A stretch of 64,000 nt of DNA from Dioscorea cayenensis subsp. rotundata (GCF_009730915.1 NC_052487.1:2666001-2730000); one strand, 5' to 3'; shown: positions 1 to 12,430, counted from the first letter of the stretch. Notes: generated by a model not told the origin, from the sequence alone. Numbers and translations are program-made.

Positions 1-62
1 ATATATATATATATATATATTTTTATATTTACATATATGCATGCATGCATGCATACATATAT

Positions 63-95
<33 letters not shown>

Positions 96-117
96 TAGTT
101 TATATATATATATATAT
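1..117. repeat. (AT)n and (GAT)n microsatellites in MYB intron
   Basis: The window opens with an (AT)n run. A (GAT)n run of about eleven units follows at about 64-97, then another short (TA)n. All of it lies upstream of the splice acceptor of the MYB exon, so it is intronic. Confidence 0.85.
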
Positions 118-146
118 TTATGTGTGTATTAATTTGTTATTGATAG

Positions 147-811
147 GGTTGAAGAGGACTGGAAAGAGTTGTAGACTGAGATGGTTGAACTACTTGAAGC
201 CAGATGTTAAACGTGGGAATCTAAGTCCTGAAGAACAATTCTTGATACTTGAACTTCATTCAAGGTGGGGAAACAGATGGTCTAGGATTGCACAACATCT
301 TCCTGGAAGGACTGATAATGAAATCAAGAATTATTGGAGAACTAGAGTTCAGAAACAAGCTAGACAGATGAAGATAGATTCAAATAGTTCTTTGTTTGCT
401 GATGCTGTTCGGTGTTTTTGGATGCCAAGGTTGCTTGAAAAGATGCAAGCTTCTTCTTATTCTTCTTCTACTTCTTCAACTACTACTGTTACTAATAATA
501 GTAATACTAGTTGTTCTTCTTATTCAATGGTTAATGGATGTCTTCCTTTAAGCTGTGGAAGTTCTAATAATGAGAAGAAAAATCATGAGGTGGTGGTGGT
601 GAATCAAAGTGGGTCAGAGTTGATGTTCAATAACTCACTGACAAGTTCAGGGATGATGAATGAGATGCCAAGTAGCAATAGTTCATTAATGGATGATGAT
701 GAGCTTGGTCCATTGTTGATGGAGAACTCTTTGATGGAGAATGATGAGTCATGGGCCATGGATGAGTTTTGGCATGCTAGAAATGTGCATGAGTGGGGTG
801 GTGGAATGTAG
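147..811 (+). CDS. R2R3-MYB transcription factor, 3' part
   Basis: This is the last exon of a nuclear DNA-binding R2R3-MYB regulator; the upstream exon with the start of R2 lies outside the window. The exon follows a TAG acceptor at 144-146 and opens with the split glycine codon (phase 1) that is the classic first MYB intron site. It encodes the end of R2 ([19 protein letters not shown]), all of R3 ([20 protein letters not shown], then [12 protein letters not shown]), the motif [10 protein letters not shown], and a Ser/Thr/Asn-rich tail ending in acidic [19 protein letters not shown] plus FWMPRL is the pattern of subgroup 20 (MYB2/62/78/108/112/116), stress- and senescence-linked factors; I cannot choose the orthologue. 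The second intron usual after RWGNR is absent. Stop TAG at 809-811. Confidence 0.92.
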
Positions 812-2390
812 AATTTTTTTTTTTTTGTATTTTTATTTTTCTATGTTTAGTAGTTGTTTGAGTGTGTTGAGGGTGTTCATGTTTGTTGTTTTGTTTCCTC
901 TTGTGGATGGTTGTAGTGTTCTCTTTGAAAGCAATTGCATGGTGTAGTCATTTCACTTAAAAATGTGATGGTTTTTGTTTTCTTTTTCCCAAAATGAAGA
1001 ATCTTGCACTTGTTCATTTAATGACACGTGTAAAAAGAAAGGACAAGTTAAAGATTGAAGCTGTTTGTACATATGTATGAATTATATGTTTACACATGAA
1101 ATTCAACAATCTCGTCTGGAAGGCATAATTAAGTAAACATTAGTTAGAGTATCACAACAAGTGTCATTCATGTGAGGGAAAGTCACTGTGGAACTAGACT
1201 TCCTTCTACGGAAGTGACCCCACAGTTAAGTGGATAGCATCACAAGTATGACATAAAAATGGCCTGGTGATTGAGATAAATGGCGTGAGTGAGGGATCAG
1301 GAACTAGATGATGATGCCATCTTTTCTGTTTGTTTTATTTTTATTTATTTATTTTTTTTAGAACAATCTAATCAGATAGAGAGAGAAGATGTGATTGATC
1401 ACATGGCTTCAGGGTTCTGTTCTACCTTGGGATTATTGTTATGGGTTGGATGAATAGGATAAATATATAAATAAATAAATAACATCAAATAATTGACATT
1501 TATTTATTATTGTTTTTATTTTTCTATTAGAGCTTTGGGAGGAGTGATACTGTGCATGATTGGGATATGGCTATTCTTGGAAGCAACACAAAGCTTCTCA
1601 AATTGATCCTTTCTACATGTCCTCTAATGATTATCTCTTTTTTTTTAATAGACTAAAAGAGTAACTTAAACATCGTCCAGGTTGCAATTCAAATAGTACT
1701 ATTTTGATGTTGATGCAAAACTCACAAGTAGATAAAAATTTCTAAGTAAATCACTGTCACTCACTATTGCACTTCAGCATTCCAGCTTAGAAGAACATCA
1801 TGCTATCAGTTCATAATCCCCAACTAATATCCATGCTTATTTGACCTTTTGAGGAGAACAAATCAATTGGGACACCATTAGATTACTTATCATATTGATT
1901 AAAGAAATGATTTTCAACTCTTCAACATGGTAGCTCTTATATAGACTTTCTCATAACCAGCCAGAAAACACATTGAGAAAAAAAAATGTAGGGGAAGAAT
2001 AAGTACCAGAAAAGAGAAGCAGATGATTAAATGGTGAACAGCCGTCTCATCCGCCGCATTTCCTACTGACTGGATCACACACACACACCTTGCAAATTCA
2101 ACTGAAGGATGATTTGATTCCATGACTTTATTGCAAATCTGTCTCTAATCTCAGTCATAAATTTCAACAAAAATGAGGATAGTTTCAAACATTATATCTG
2201 TAGAATTGAAATTATTGGCATAAATTAATTATATAAACAACACATTCTATCCCACTCTTTACATGTAATCAAAGACTTGTTTGGGTTTGAATATATTTAA
2301 TGATACACGACTATTGGGAGTAAACAAGGACTATAATACAAGCTTAAATATGCATTTAAACTGAGTGCAGTAAAGTGAAGCTAGTACATG
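812..2390. other. Intergenic, MYB to PMI
   Basis: This is the space between the 3' ends of two convergent genes. A T-rich MYB 3' UTR follows the stop, and the rest is AT-rich without a supportable gene. Short ORFs here have no recognisable motif. Confidence 0.6.
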
Positions 2391-5300
2391 TTAATGAGAG
2401 ATGCTGGTGTTGCGGTGAATTGAAGGATCCATACCTTCCGATTTGGCAGGCACAAAGTTGAATAATCTGCTGTTTACCCCGGCTCGATACACTTGAGTTT
2501 CTCCGGTACCACCAGATGTCAGTTTAATTTCATTTTTGGCAGGCACAAAGTATACGTCGCCGACTGTGATCTTATCTTCATCAGTTGCACAACACATCTG
2601 AATACTCCCCTCTCCAGTCACCACAACAAAAATGGAGGGACCCAAAACAGCAGGGCATGAAACAGACTCACCCGGAGAAAGAGAAATGTGGTCAACCTCA
2701 AATTCATCAAAGGGAGGAATGTACCTCGATACATTATTATTCAAAGGAGTCCCCAGCAAAATCTCAGGATAACCCTGCATAATCAATAATGGGAGTCATT
2801 ATCATTGTGGCATATCAATAGGATAAACAGCTAATCAATGATTGCATAAGCATACATTTGATATAATGTTGAAGTAGCTTAATTTTGCTATCTCATTCAA
2901 AATCCAACTTCTAGCTTCAAATTTAAATTCAATCTGATCCATTAAAAAATAAATCATATTCCTTTACTATTTTGGGCATATAATGCGGGTTAAAGAGTTC
3001 ATGTGGATGTTAACAAAGCAATTGGTGTAAATTCAATAAGCCTACATGGTTGAACTTAATGTCCTACATGTTTCTTCAAGCCAGGCATTAGCAAGTTCTT
3101 GCTTTGAAATTAACATAAATCCAAGCATAAAGATTTCTCAATCTTGTATCAATGAAATAGCTAAACTAACCAATCAACATTAATATTCTTTTAATAGACT
3201 CAATATCACATATACTGGCAGCAAACATGGAAAAAATGTTGCAGATACCTCCATTAACAGTATGAGAGCACAGAGGGGCATGGTCTAAAAAATCATACTA
3301 AAATGTTCAACAATGGCATTGATAAAAAGCAAGAAACATGAAATGCAGTAAAGCAAGCTTATGAAGATTTTTAAATACTAGCCTGCTTGTATGCAAGCAT
3401 GGAGCAAAGAGTCTGAACATCTTTATATTTTGGAGTCAGCCCAGCACGTACTACATTGTCTGATGTTGCCATACATTCAACACATTCACCAGAGATATAA
3501 GCATGGGGTTCATTAGCCCCTATGTGCAAAGCTTCACCAGGGATGAGTTTCACAAAATTGAAAAAGAAGGATGATATAACACCAATATCATTCGGATACT
3601 GCTGCTCCAATTGTAGTGCCAGTTCTTCTTTCTCAGTTAACATTCTAACCTAATTAAAGGAGAATAGTATCAATTCTGTTCTTTCAAAAAACCATCACAA
3701 ATCCTTAGTAAGAAGTATGAACCTAAGAATTCTTTACCTCAAAAACTCACGGAATCATTATTCATGACTATCATGATTGAAAGATCCAAAACTGAAAAAA
3801 GAGCTGTCTAAATCAGCTGCGGTTACCTACATTAAGCACCAAAAGGGGCGGGGCTGTGCTAGCTATGTTGGTCTGAGCTACATAATAGCAAACATCTGCC
3901 ACTTCTTTACAACATTAGGGCCTTAAAAAATTAAGCAGCAACAAGCCGGTAGATATGCTTATATAAATAGATAGCTTATAATGCTTCAACCTCAAAACCA
4001 ACAAGTAAGCAGATCATTATTTGAATGGAGAAAAATGGGACTGTTCACACAATTATGGCTCTTATGAAAAACCAGTCAGAAATTTAGTTTATTATTATTT
4101 AGTCCTGGTTGCAATAAAAATTAGTACAAAATCAAGTTATGCTTTACAATTGGTATTCATTTGTCTTCAAAATATGCAATGCTTGACCAACAACCAAGTG
4201 GTCTATTGGTATATGGTCCCCGTTAGAACTTTTCATAAGTAATGAGAGTTCAAATCATGAGTGAGAGCATATTTTGGAGGGTGTGAGTAATCATTGTGTG
4301 TGGATTGTTACAGTGCCCACATATACGTAGGCCTTACCCTCACTTGCTCCGCCGAGACTTGCGCATGAGCCACTCATCTTGGCCAAAAAAAATAAAAAAA
4401 TAAAAACATACAATGCTTGTAATTCTTCTATATCTTGTGCCATGCTTATGTTTACATACGGTGGATCAGAATTGTTGGGCCAATGTTGATTGTTTATTAA
4501 ACTTGACAAGTTGAGTATTGCATTTCACAATTTTCTAGACCCCAAGAGGTTTTTTATTTACAGAAAAAACTTAATGTGCTTAATATGCATGTGCTTTCCT
4601 TCTAGCTCGACAGGTTTTGATTGTCCGCATAGCAACAAAACTTTGATGACGTGTAACTGTGACAATTTCAATTTGAACACAAAAGTAATAATACCTCGTA
4701 ACAAAAAATATTCAAAATACCATAAGATCTAGAAATCCAAATTACCTTACTTTCTATATTCAAACGATGTTTGAGTTTAGATACAGACTTGGAAACTGCT
4801 TCCTCACTTGTTGACATAAGCTTTGTGTATATTGACTGCAGGACAACTTTTGTTTCATCATAAGGATCTGTTTCTTTGATACTCATATACTTGCCTATGT
4901 GCTCATCACCAATCATATCTCTTATCTCAGGTACACTAGTAAGAACATCCTTAAGCTCCTGCATGCGGTCACCACTACAGAATATGAACAACACAGTGAT
5001 GTAAATAAGCATAATTTCATGATATGTATTTTCCCCTTTCATTGTCCAAGATACTTCACTAGTACAATTACTGTGTTTTATTAGCATACACAACTAGGTT
5101 TCTGATTCAGGGAAGTACAAGTCATTAAAAGCATTGTATGGAAAAGAAGTACTCACAAAGTGGAGAAAAATATCACCTTAATGAAACAATGTAGTAACCT
5201 GAATCCATAGGGAAAAAAAAAATAATGCCTTTTCCTTTCTCAAGCAAGCAGACTATTGGATCATGAATTTGATACAGAAAATAAAAAATGCATTAGTAAA

Positions 5301-6350
5301 AGTTTCCAATCCTAGCCAGCAATTTTCATTTGGAACAAAAGCTATGACCAACAACTAACAGTCTCTTTGGAATCAAAATATTAATAGTTTTATAGTAAAC
5401 TAAGATAATTTTATTATATAATGAAGCTCTAAAAGTTGCTTTTACATGAGAATTATTAAACAAATTTGTATGGACCATTCCAATCTACTTCAAGAGTTGA
5501 GTGTCACTAAAAAAACACTAAAAAAAAATCTCCAAGAGGCAAAACTCTACAAAGTACCATTCTTTTTTTGCATCCACACCCAGACTCCTAAGTTTCACAT
5601 AATCCTCCACCATAAATCTTGAACACTCAATCCAAGTGATTAATACAAAAAATTCTTCAAAAAATCAATCCAGCAGGTAACCAGTTAACTTACTTCACAG
5701 AGAAGAACAGAAGGAAACCATGAACTAAGAACCAAAACAAGTAAAACATCTACAAGATTATTTTGAAAGATTATGCTAAAGTTTGGAAAAGAAGACAAAC
5801 CTCAATGCCAACGAAACCGCAGAGAGCCTTGAACTCTGTGAGAGCGATCGCCATTTCCGGCTTGTGATTCGAATCCTTATAAACACTGGGATTCATCTCA
5901 TGCAGCACCTTCGCCAACTCCTTATCGGGGTGCGCTTGTATCGACAGCGCCTTAGCAACCGATAAAACCTAAGCCCCAAAACCCCCCACACTCATCAAAA
6001 TCAAGCAAACAAAGAACCACTCAAATGGAAAAAAAAAAACATCACACCTTGAACAAGAAGGGGAGATCGCCATGCCACTTCTCAGAAACCTTGTCGCCGA
6101 GGACAGCGCTGGGGTTTTCAAGAATCCAGGACTTCAAAAGCACCGGCCGAGAGTCAGAGGAACCCAGAGACAGCAAAGAGGAAGGGCCAGAAGGATGAGT
6201 GCCGATCCAGAACTCAGCGTAGGGTTTCTCGGGATCTATGGGGTTGTTCCGGGAGAACAGGACTGCGACGGTGGATTCCTCCCCTGTGCGTCCCCAGTTG
6301 TAGTTCTGGACTGAGCACCGGAGGCGCTGCGGCTTAGGGATGTCCTCCAT
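2391..6350 (-). CDS. PMI: Mannose-6-phosphate isomerase (type I PMI)
   Basis: This zinc enzyme interconverts fructose-6-P and mannose-6-P, feeding GDP-mannose, glycan and ascorbate synthesis in the cytosol. Five exons, read on the minus strand, join without a frame break: 6350-6048, 5968-5801, 4958-4746, 3649-3383 and 2774-2391, giving 444 residues (plant PMIs are about 430-445). All introns are phase 0. The N-terminus has [12 protein letters not shown]. The zinc ligands fit Q112 and H114 ([11 protein letters not shown]), E139 (NHKPEMAIA) and H277 ([11 protein letters not shown]); R296 in [11 protein letters not shown] is the catalytic arginine region. Intron 4 starts with GC, not GT (AAGCAG then GCTAGT), because no GT site keeps the frame. 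I cannot tell PMI1 from PMI2/DIN9. The upstream side carries a GA-rich leader and, further out, a minisatellite. Confidence 0.95.
4186..4410 (+). mobile_element. tRNA-derived SINE in PMI intron 3
   Basis: A 225-bp element lies between perfect 9-bp target duplications CAATGCTTG at 4177-4185 and 4411-4419. It has an A-box-like start (AACCAAGTGGT), a B-box-like GAGTTCAAATC near 4248, and ends in an A-rich tail. It lies antisense to PMI. A diverged copy in the opposite orientation is at about 12151-12375. Confidence 0.8.
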
Positions 6351-6934
6351 CGATGAAGCTCAACAATGGAGATGCAACGAAACCCTAGAAAAGGAGAGAA
6401 AGAGATGGAGAGAAGCAGTGAGAGCGCGAGAGAGAGAGAGACGAAGAAGAGCGTTCGGTTTTGAAGAAGAGAAAAAGCGGTGACTCGGTGACGAAGAGAG
6501 AGAGACAAATGAAAACAACCAGGCGTAGCCACGGCTTGGAAGCTTGGCTCGGCGCGGCTCTCGTTTAGTTGTGGCGCGAGCGGAGCCGAGTCGAGTTGAA
6601 GGGAGTGGGAGTAGTTATTGAAACGTAAATGAAACGGCGTTCTTTGTCCGTTTTTAGAAGGGTGGTCATTTATAGATAAGGGCTCGGATTATGTGAATAT
6701 TACCAAAGGGCCATTAAATGGACGGTGGGAATTGAATGGGCCTTTGAATGGACGGTGTGGATTGATGGAATTTGTACTCGGGCAACTTGCGCGCGTGGTG
6801 TTGCACGTGTGGATGCTTCGCGAGTGCTGATGATGGATGGGTTGATGTTTAACATTTTATTTATTTATTTATTTTTATTAATTTTATTTGATTCATTATT
6901 ATGTAACCGGAAGTGATTTTAAAAGTCACTGGTT
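6351..6934 (-). promoter_or_regulatory. PMI 5' UTR and upstream region
   Basis: Immediately upstream of the PMI start is a purine-rich leader, with GAGAGAGA at about 6425-6441 and again near 6495, typical of plant 5' UTRs. It is followed by a short GC-richer segment to about 6600. I see no unambiguous TATA box. The rest is AT-rich and featureless up to the minisatellite. Confidence 0.45.
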
Positions 6935-7985
6935 GTTTGTGTCTTTATCAAAGATGCAAATAAACTCACACAGAACGAGAACACGTGTTGTTGAGTCTAT
7001 GCACTCACTCCACACTTAATGTATATTTCAGTTCATATTTACCAAAAAATTTAACAGCTCACACAGGATGCAAACACAAGTTGTAGAAATTGTGCACTCA
7101 CTTCACACTTATGCAAGTTTTAAAACACGTGTTATTGAGTTTGCTCACTCACTTACCTCACACTTATGTACATTGCAACTCACATTTACCAAAGAAGCAG
7201 ATCAACTCACATGAACACATGCTGTTGAGATTGCACACGTACTCCACACTTATGCACATTTCAGAATATGTGTTATTGAGTTTGCAGACTCACTCCACAC
7301 TTATACAAGTTTTTGAATACTTGTTGTTGAGCTTGCTCACTCACTCCACACTTATGCACGTTTCAGAACGCGTGTTGTTGAGTTTGCGAACTCATTCCAC
7401 ACTTATGCACATTTTAGCTCACATTTACCAAAGAGGCAGATCAACTCACACATGATGCAAACATGTGTTGTTGAGATTGCACACTCACTTTATACTTATG
7501 CAAGTTCAAAACACATGTTATTAAGATTGCACACTTACTCCACACTTATACACGTTTCAGAACACGTGTTGTTGAGTTTGGGCACTCACTCCACATTTAT
7601 ATAAAAGTTTCAAAACAAGTGTTGTTGAGCTTGGCACTCATTTCATACTTATGCATTGTTTCAGCTCACACTTACCATAAAACTAGATCAGGTCACATAG
7701 GATAAGAACACATGTTGTTGAGATTGCTCACTCACTCCATAATTATGCACTTTTCAGAACAAGTATTGTTGAGTTTGCGTGCTCATTCCATACTTATGCA
7801 AGTTTTAGAACACGTATTGTTAAGTTTGTACACTCACTCCACACTGAAAAATATATGTTGAGATTACGCACTTACTTCACACTTATACACGTTTCAACTC
7901 ACACTTACCAAAGAGGCACATCAACTCACATAGGATGAACAAATTTTTGAGCTTGCCCATTCATTCCACAATAATGCATGTTCTT
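6935..7985. repeat. About 50-bp minisatellite with ACACGTGT cores
   Basis: Degenerate tandem units of roughly 50 bp are built on CACTCACTCCACACTTATGC, then CAxxTTTCAGAACACGTGTT, then GTTGAGTTTG. An alternate unit is built on CTCACATTTACCAAAGAGGC. Intact ACACGTGT occurs at 6981, 7125 and 7562; other units carry decayed versions (ACACATGT, ACAAGTGT, GCGTGT). It lies between the 5' side of PMI and the 3' side of VHA-G. A 121-aa ORF here is only read-through of the repeat. Confidence 0.85.
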
Positions 7986-8612
7986 AAAGTAATTTATCCT
8001 AATTTGTTTAAAAAATAATAATAATAATTTTAGAAGGGCTTCTGTTTTAGCCATTATCCACTCTTATGAAGTGTATAAATAATTTTCTCATCATTTAATA
8101 TAATTTAAGGTCTGGCTTTGTGCTCGCATTTGGAAACATCAAAAATATTCAAAGATCTAAATCTTCCGCTCATTCAATCCAGATATTCAAATTGAGACAA
8201 GAAGAAGCTTCTGTCAGCCTTTGCAGTCTCCTCTGAATTAATTAATTAAGAATATCTATATAATTATCTAGCATGAATCCTAATGAATTATAGTATTCGG
8301 GTCTTGTGACCTTGGATCCGATAACTAGCTCTACGATTAACAACATCCAATGATGAACAATTTTGTAAATAAGATATATATATATATATATATATATAAT
8401 TAACCTCCACAGTAAAGAGGAGATGAATGTACAACTCATAAGAACAATGATTCAAACATGCAAATTAAACAAAACAACATCCTCATGAACAAGGATTGAC
8501 TTGGCTTATTGAAGGTACACATTCTCCATAAGTTCGGTTCGGATTGAATAGACCAAATGATCGGTTTTTAACATGTTTCCGTCCGAATAAAGAACGACAA
8601 ACACGATGAAAC
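7986..8612. other. 3' flank of VHA-G
   Basis: This AT-rich stretch holds the presumed VHA-G 3' UTR (just below 8613) and a (TA)n microsatellite at about 8370-8398. I see no gene in it. Confidence 0.5.
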
Positions 8613-10312
8613 CTAGACTTTAACGGAAGTAACATGCCTCAGAAGCATATGGGCAACCTCATGTGATATCTTCCCGGCTTCAGACTTAAGACGATCGATC
8701 TTAGCTTCTGTTTCTTGTTCGAGCCGCTTGACATTTGATCCAGAGTCCCCGGCACTCTGTTGGATTGAAAAAAAAGGCATGCAAATTTTAAGCAAGTTTG
8801 TCTATGAAGCCAAGAATCATGACATTGTTCAGTGGGTTGGTGTTTACCTGCGCAACCTTCTTCTGGAACTCAGCTTCCATTTTCGCACGAAATTCTGCAA
8901 CCTCCTTGTCTGCCTCGTCTTTTGCCTGCTTTAATCGCGCCATTTTTGCTGTAAATGAACAAGAGTTTGTTATGAGACCAATAGATACATCGAAACCATT
9001 TCTTTGGATGATCCGTAAGTATTTTAATTTTAAACAAACTCATGCTACAAATATTTTCTGTAATTTTGATAAAGATGATGTAAATAAAACAGTATGTCAT
9101 ATGTTTCTGAAAACACTGTAAAGGCAACCATATCACATTGGATTGCAAGTTCCGGGGCATAAGATAAATCATCAAAAGTAATATTAATTAAGTCAGTTTC
9201 CAACTAGAATATTGTGCATATATCGCGAAATAAGAGAAATGGACAGAAGGCATCTTAAAACCTTTGTTCGAAGACATTGAAAGATGATTATTCTTGATTC
9301 TTAAATGAAGGATGCTGAACACCAAAGTTCATTATCATAATGTCAGCATTTAATTGACTAAGGTACATAGTTAACATTGAAGGGATACTAATAAATATGG
9401 GGGAGTTGAGAGAAGGGAAGTGGCGCCAGCATTTCGACACCTGCATAAATTCTCTAATGCAAACACACATTATCAATCTACAGTATTAGGGAAAAATTGC
9501 ATAATGTCCACAAACAAGTACGATTATACATGGACAAGCTTCAAGATACATCACTGACATTTTAACAAATATGCCTTAATAGTTAGCCAGGAAATATCCT
9601 CCGAGAAAAATGCATAAAACTAAATCACCGCAATTTCATCACAATCAAGTAGTAAAGATGAAAAAATTATCTAACATTATGCTTATGTAGCACCATCCCT
9701 TAGAAGAAAATTCATACTCCAAGGCAAACTAAAATTACATGGTGTAACTTCTACATAAGACTACCGATAAGGCAGCCAATTTGTTATGCAAAAACCAGCA
9801 ATTATGAAGTTACAAGTATCATAATCACTGCCAGCCACATAAGAAGTCATCATATATGCCATTCTCTATCCAATATATTATTGCATCACATTAGAGTACA
9901 CACCCATTATCAACTGACAAACCTTGCAAAATAGTTCAAAGCTCAAAGTAATTTAAGATATCCTGCATTTCAGCAAAACTTGAAAATCATGCAAAACCAT
10001 CTCAAAACATTTTTGAGCAGTTGGAAGAGTAACATCTTTAATGTAAATTGAGACTGAACTGGCTTTTTAATCTCAAAAGTCAAGAATGATCTCTATTTGA
10101 AAATTGACAATTGAAAGGTCTATCCTCTCAAAAAAAAAAAAAAACCAGGGAAAGCAAATACTCATTGGTCATCCATTCTTCAAATGGAAAAAGAAAAGAG
10201 TTAAAAAGGAGAGGGTTAACTAACCATTCCTAGCTGCATTAACGATGTGCTGAGCTTCTTGCTCAGCAGCCAACAACTGTTGAATTCCACCTTGACGCCT
10301 GTTGGAATCCAT
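8613..10312 (-). CDS. VHA-G: V-type proton ATPase subunit G
   Basis: This is a small peripheral-stalk subunit of the vacuolar/endosomal H+-ATPase; with subunit E it forms the stator linking V1 to V0. Three minus-strand exons, 10312-10225, 8948-8848 and 8756-8613, give exactly 110 residues, the usual plant length. The start [20 protein letters not shown] and the following [20 protein letters not shown] are the family signature. The remainder is a charged helix or coiled coil ([19 protein letters not shown]), then [19 protein letters not shown] and [12 protein letters not shown]. Splice sites: AATG|GTTAGT (phase 1), TTTACAG|CA, CAG|GTAAAC (phase 0), CCAACAG|AGT. I cannot tell which paralogue (G1, G2 or G3) this is. 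A leader intron lies upstream. Confidence 0.96.
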
Positions 10313-11219
10313 ATTTAACCTGAAACCTGGAAATGTAAAATTAGTGCAACTCATGAATTCCACCTTGACTCTAACAATTGTACGTCAAATAAATAAATGA
10401 CCCCATGGTTGTGAGATCAACAAAACATTGTTAATATACAAGAAACTCATGAATTTAAAGTTGAATCTAAGCTTGCAGCCAAAACTTGCAACCACATCAT
10501 TCAAGTGACTTCAGGCAATCAAATGATGTGGCTTCAGGCAATCAACAACATAATAAAAGAGTGAAACACGGAAAAACTAGAAATGATTATATAACTTAAA
10601 TTTCAGCGATTTCAATACATAAGAACAAAAAGATTTATCTTAAATTTAAAATAGTGAGTGATATCCATTGCATAGAGTGAAAAACTGTAATAAGAAAACT
10701 TTCCTCTTCTAAAATCATGAACTAATATCACCATCAAATAGTCTTAAATAACAAACAACTTCCACTCCATAATCAACATAACTTAAAAGCCGCAGCAACA
10801 AAAAGTCACAAACTTTATCAAACCCAAACGCTGTAAAAATGATTAGATTGTAGCAAGCATTCACAAAAACACAAACTCCCAAATAGCAATCGGACAAAAA
10901 AAAAAAAGATCTTTTGGATCAAAAAGGATGTCAAAAACTAAGATCTAAGCAATCAAAGATTTCAAAAGCTAAAATTTTTCAGATAGATCCATAAAGGAAG
11001 ATCCGATACAAAAGAAAAGTCACATATTCACAGATCAAACTCCAATACCAAAGATCTATCAAATTAACAAGAATTGGAGATCTAGCAAAGTCCAGTGGAA
11101 TTAGACCACGATTATTCACAATAAAATTGAAGAAAAACACAGAAATTCAGCGAGAAATCCAGAGGCGATACCTGCGGAGATGAGTCCACAACGAGAGACT
11201 CAGATGAGACTCTTCTTCT

Positions 11220-11255
<36 letters not shown>

Positions 11256-11260
11256 GTTCT
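10313..11260 (-). other. VHA-G leader exon and 5'-UTR intron
   Basis: On the minus strand a donor CCGCAG|GTATCG lies at 11172, and an acceptor TTTCCAG|GTTTCAG at about 10330 lies just upstream of the VHA-G start. This suggests an intron of about 840 bp wholly in the 5' UTR. The leader exon above 11173 carries a (CT)n tract at 11222-11251, seen as (GA)n in the transcript. Confidence 0.6.
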
Positions 11261-11483
11261 CTGGGTGTAATATTTGGGAAGCTAACGAGTCGGGCCCAAC
11301 GGACCTATGAACACAGCCCAGGCCCAAACCAAACTACAAAATTAGTGAAATTGGTTGCCCTTTACAAAAACAATATTTTTTTCACAAAAAAAAAACTTTT
11401 TTATTTTAAAATAAATTGATAAAAAAATATAAAAAAACCAAATTTATATTATTAAAATAATAAAAATTATTTTAAAAAAAATA

Positions 11484-11564
11484 TACTCACTGCACTACCT
11501 AAGTTATACCATATGTCACTTGATGCAAGTTTTTGAGAAATTTTTGTGGGTAGTGCAGTGAGTA
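11484..11564. repeat. Perfect 16-bp hairpin
   Basis: TACTCACTGCACTACC at 11484-11499 is repeated as its exact reverse complement at 11549-11564, with a 49-nt spacer and flanking A-run/T-run that extend the stem. It probably is a short fold-back element; no coding content. Confidence 0.75.
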
Positions 11565-11582
11565 TTTTTTTTCAAAAAATAA

Positions 11583-11803
11583 TTTTTGATCATAGAGGAA
11601 CATTAATTCGGTTCTCAAAACAAGAAAAATGCCAGGAATGCAGTACAACTTAAAAGTTCATACAATCCTTAACCAAAATGCCAAGAAAAAAATTAATCAT
11701 CTTATTAAAAAAAGAAAAAAAAAATTAATAATCTATGCTAATGCATTCCTAGTATTTTTCTTGTTGTGAGAACTGAGTTCATGTTGCTCTATGATCAAAA
11801 AAA
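11583..11803. mobile_element. MITE with about 58-bp TIRs
   Basis: TTTTTGATCATAGAGGAACA at the left pairs with TGTTGCTCTATGATCAAAAA at the right. Similarity continues inward through AACAAGAAAAAT...GGAATGCA for nearly 60 bp. No target duplication is clear. A related internal segment recurs at about 26634-26695. Confidence 0.7.
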
Positions 11804-12150
11804 TTTTGATTCCTTTTTGTATGCTTTAATCACTCTTATATGTGACTAATTAAATAAAAACTGAATTTCAAGTGAAACTGTTGTTTTTGTTGTTCATCGA
11901 GTTGGATTGCCAAGAGTTTGCTTAATAATGTAATTCAGATTGGTGTGGAGTCTCAGGGTTTTTACATGATGTATTACTTTTAGTGTTCTTTCTCAAGAGT
12001 ACTTCTTTGTGTTTTCTGCTTGCAATTGAAACCTTCTGATCACATTCAAAGGTACCATTTTTCTAGTTAATTGTGATTTGTTTTTGAAGCACAGGTTAAC
12101 TATCTTTTTAGCATAAATTAGCGCATGACTTGTGCTGTCTTGTGGATTTT

Positions 12151-12375
12151 TTTTTTTTTTACAAGAAGAACAGATAGTCCAAAGGCCTTGATAAATCGTC
12201 AGGGACGTGCACAAGCCTCGGTGGAGCAAGTGGGGGCGGGGCCACGCACACATGGGTGTTGGGACCATCCGCACACAACCACAGCTCATATCTCACAGAA
12301 ATATGCCCTCAACCGAGAATCCAGTTTGGGGCATAGATGTTGCATGCCGATGCCACCTTCTCAGAATTACTTAAT
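12151..12375 (-). mobile_element. Second copy of the PMI-intron SINE, antisense
   Basis: Read on the minus strand this has the same order of blocks as the 4186-4410 SINE: GATGGTCCCAACACCC, then CACTTGCTCCACCGAGGCTT, then an A-rich tail, here a T-run at about 12150-12161. The B-box-like part is degenerate (ACTGGATTCTC). The 5' boundary is approximate. Confidence 0.65.
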
Positions 12376-12430
12376 AACCTCAACTTTATGCATATCAACA
12401 GAGGAAAAAGTAGATTGGAGATATATTTTT

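Noticed and set aside
7090..7455. 121-residue ORF with repeated LLSLxTHSTLM units
   Set aside because: It is read-through of the 50-bp minisatellite; unit length and divergence explain the pattern, and there is no codon-level conservation.
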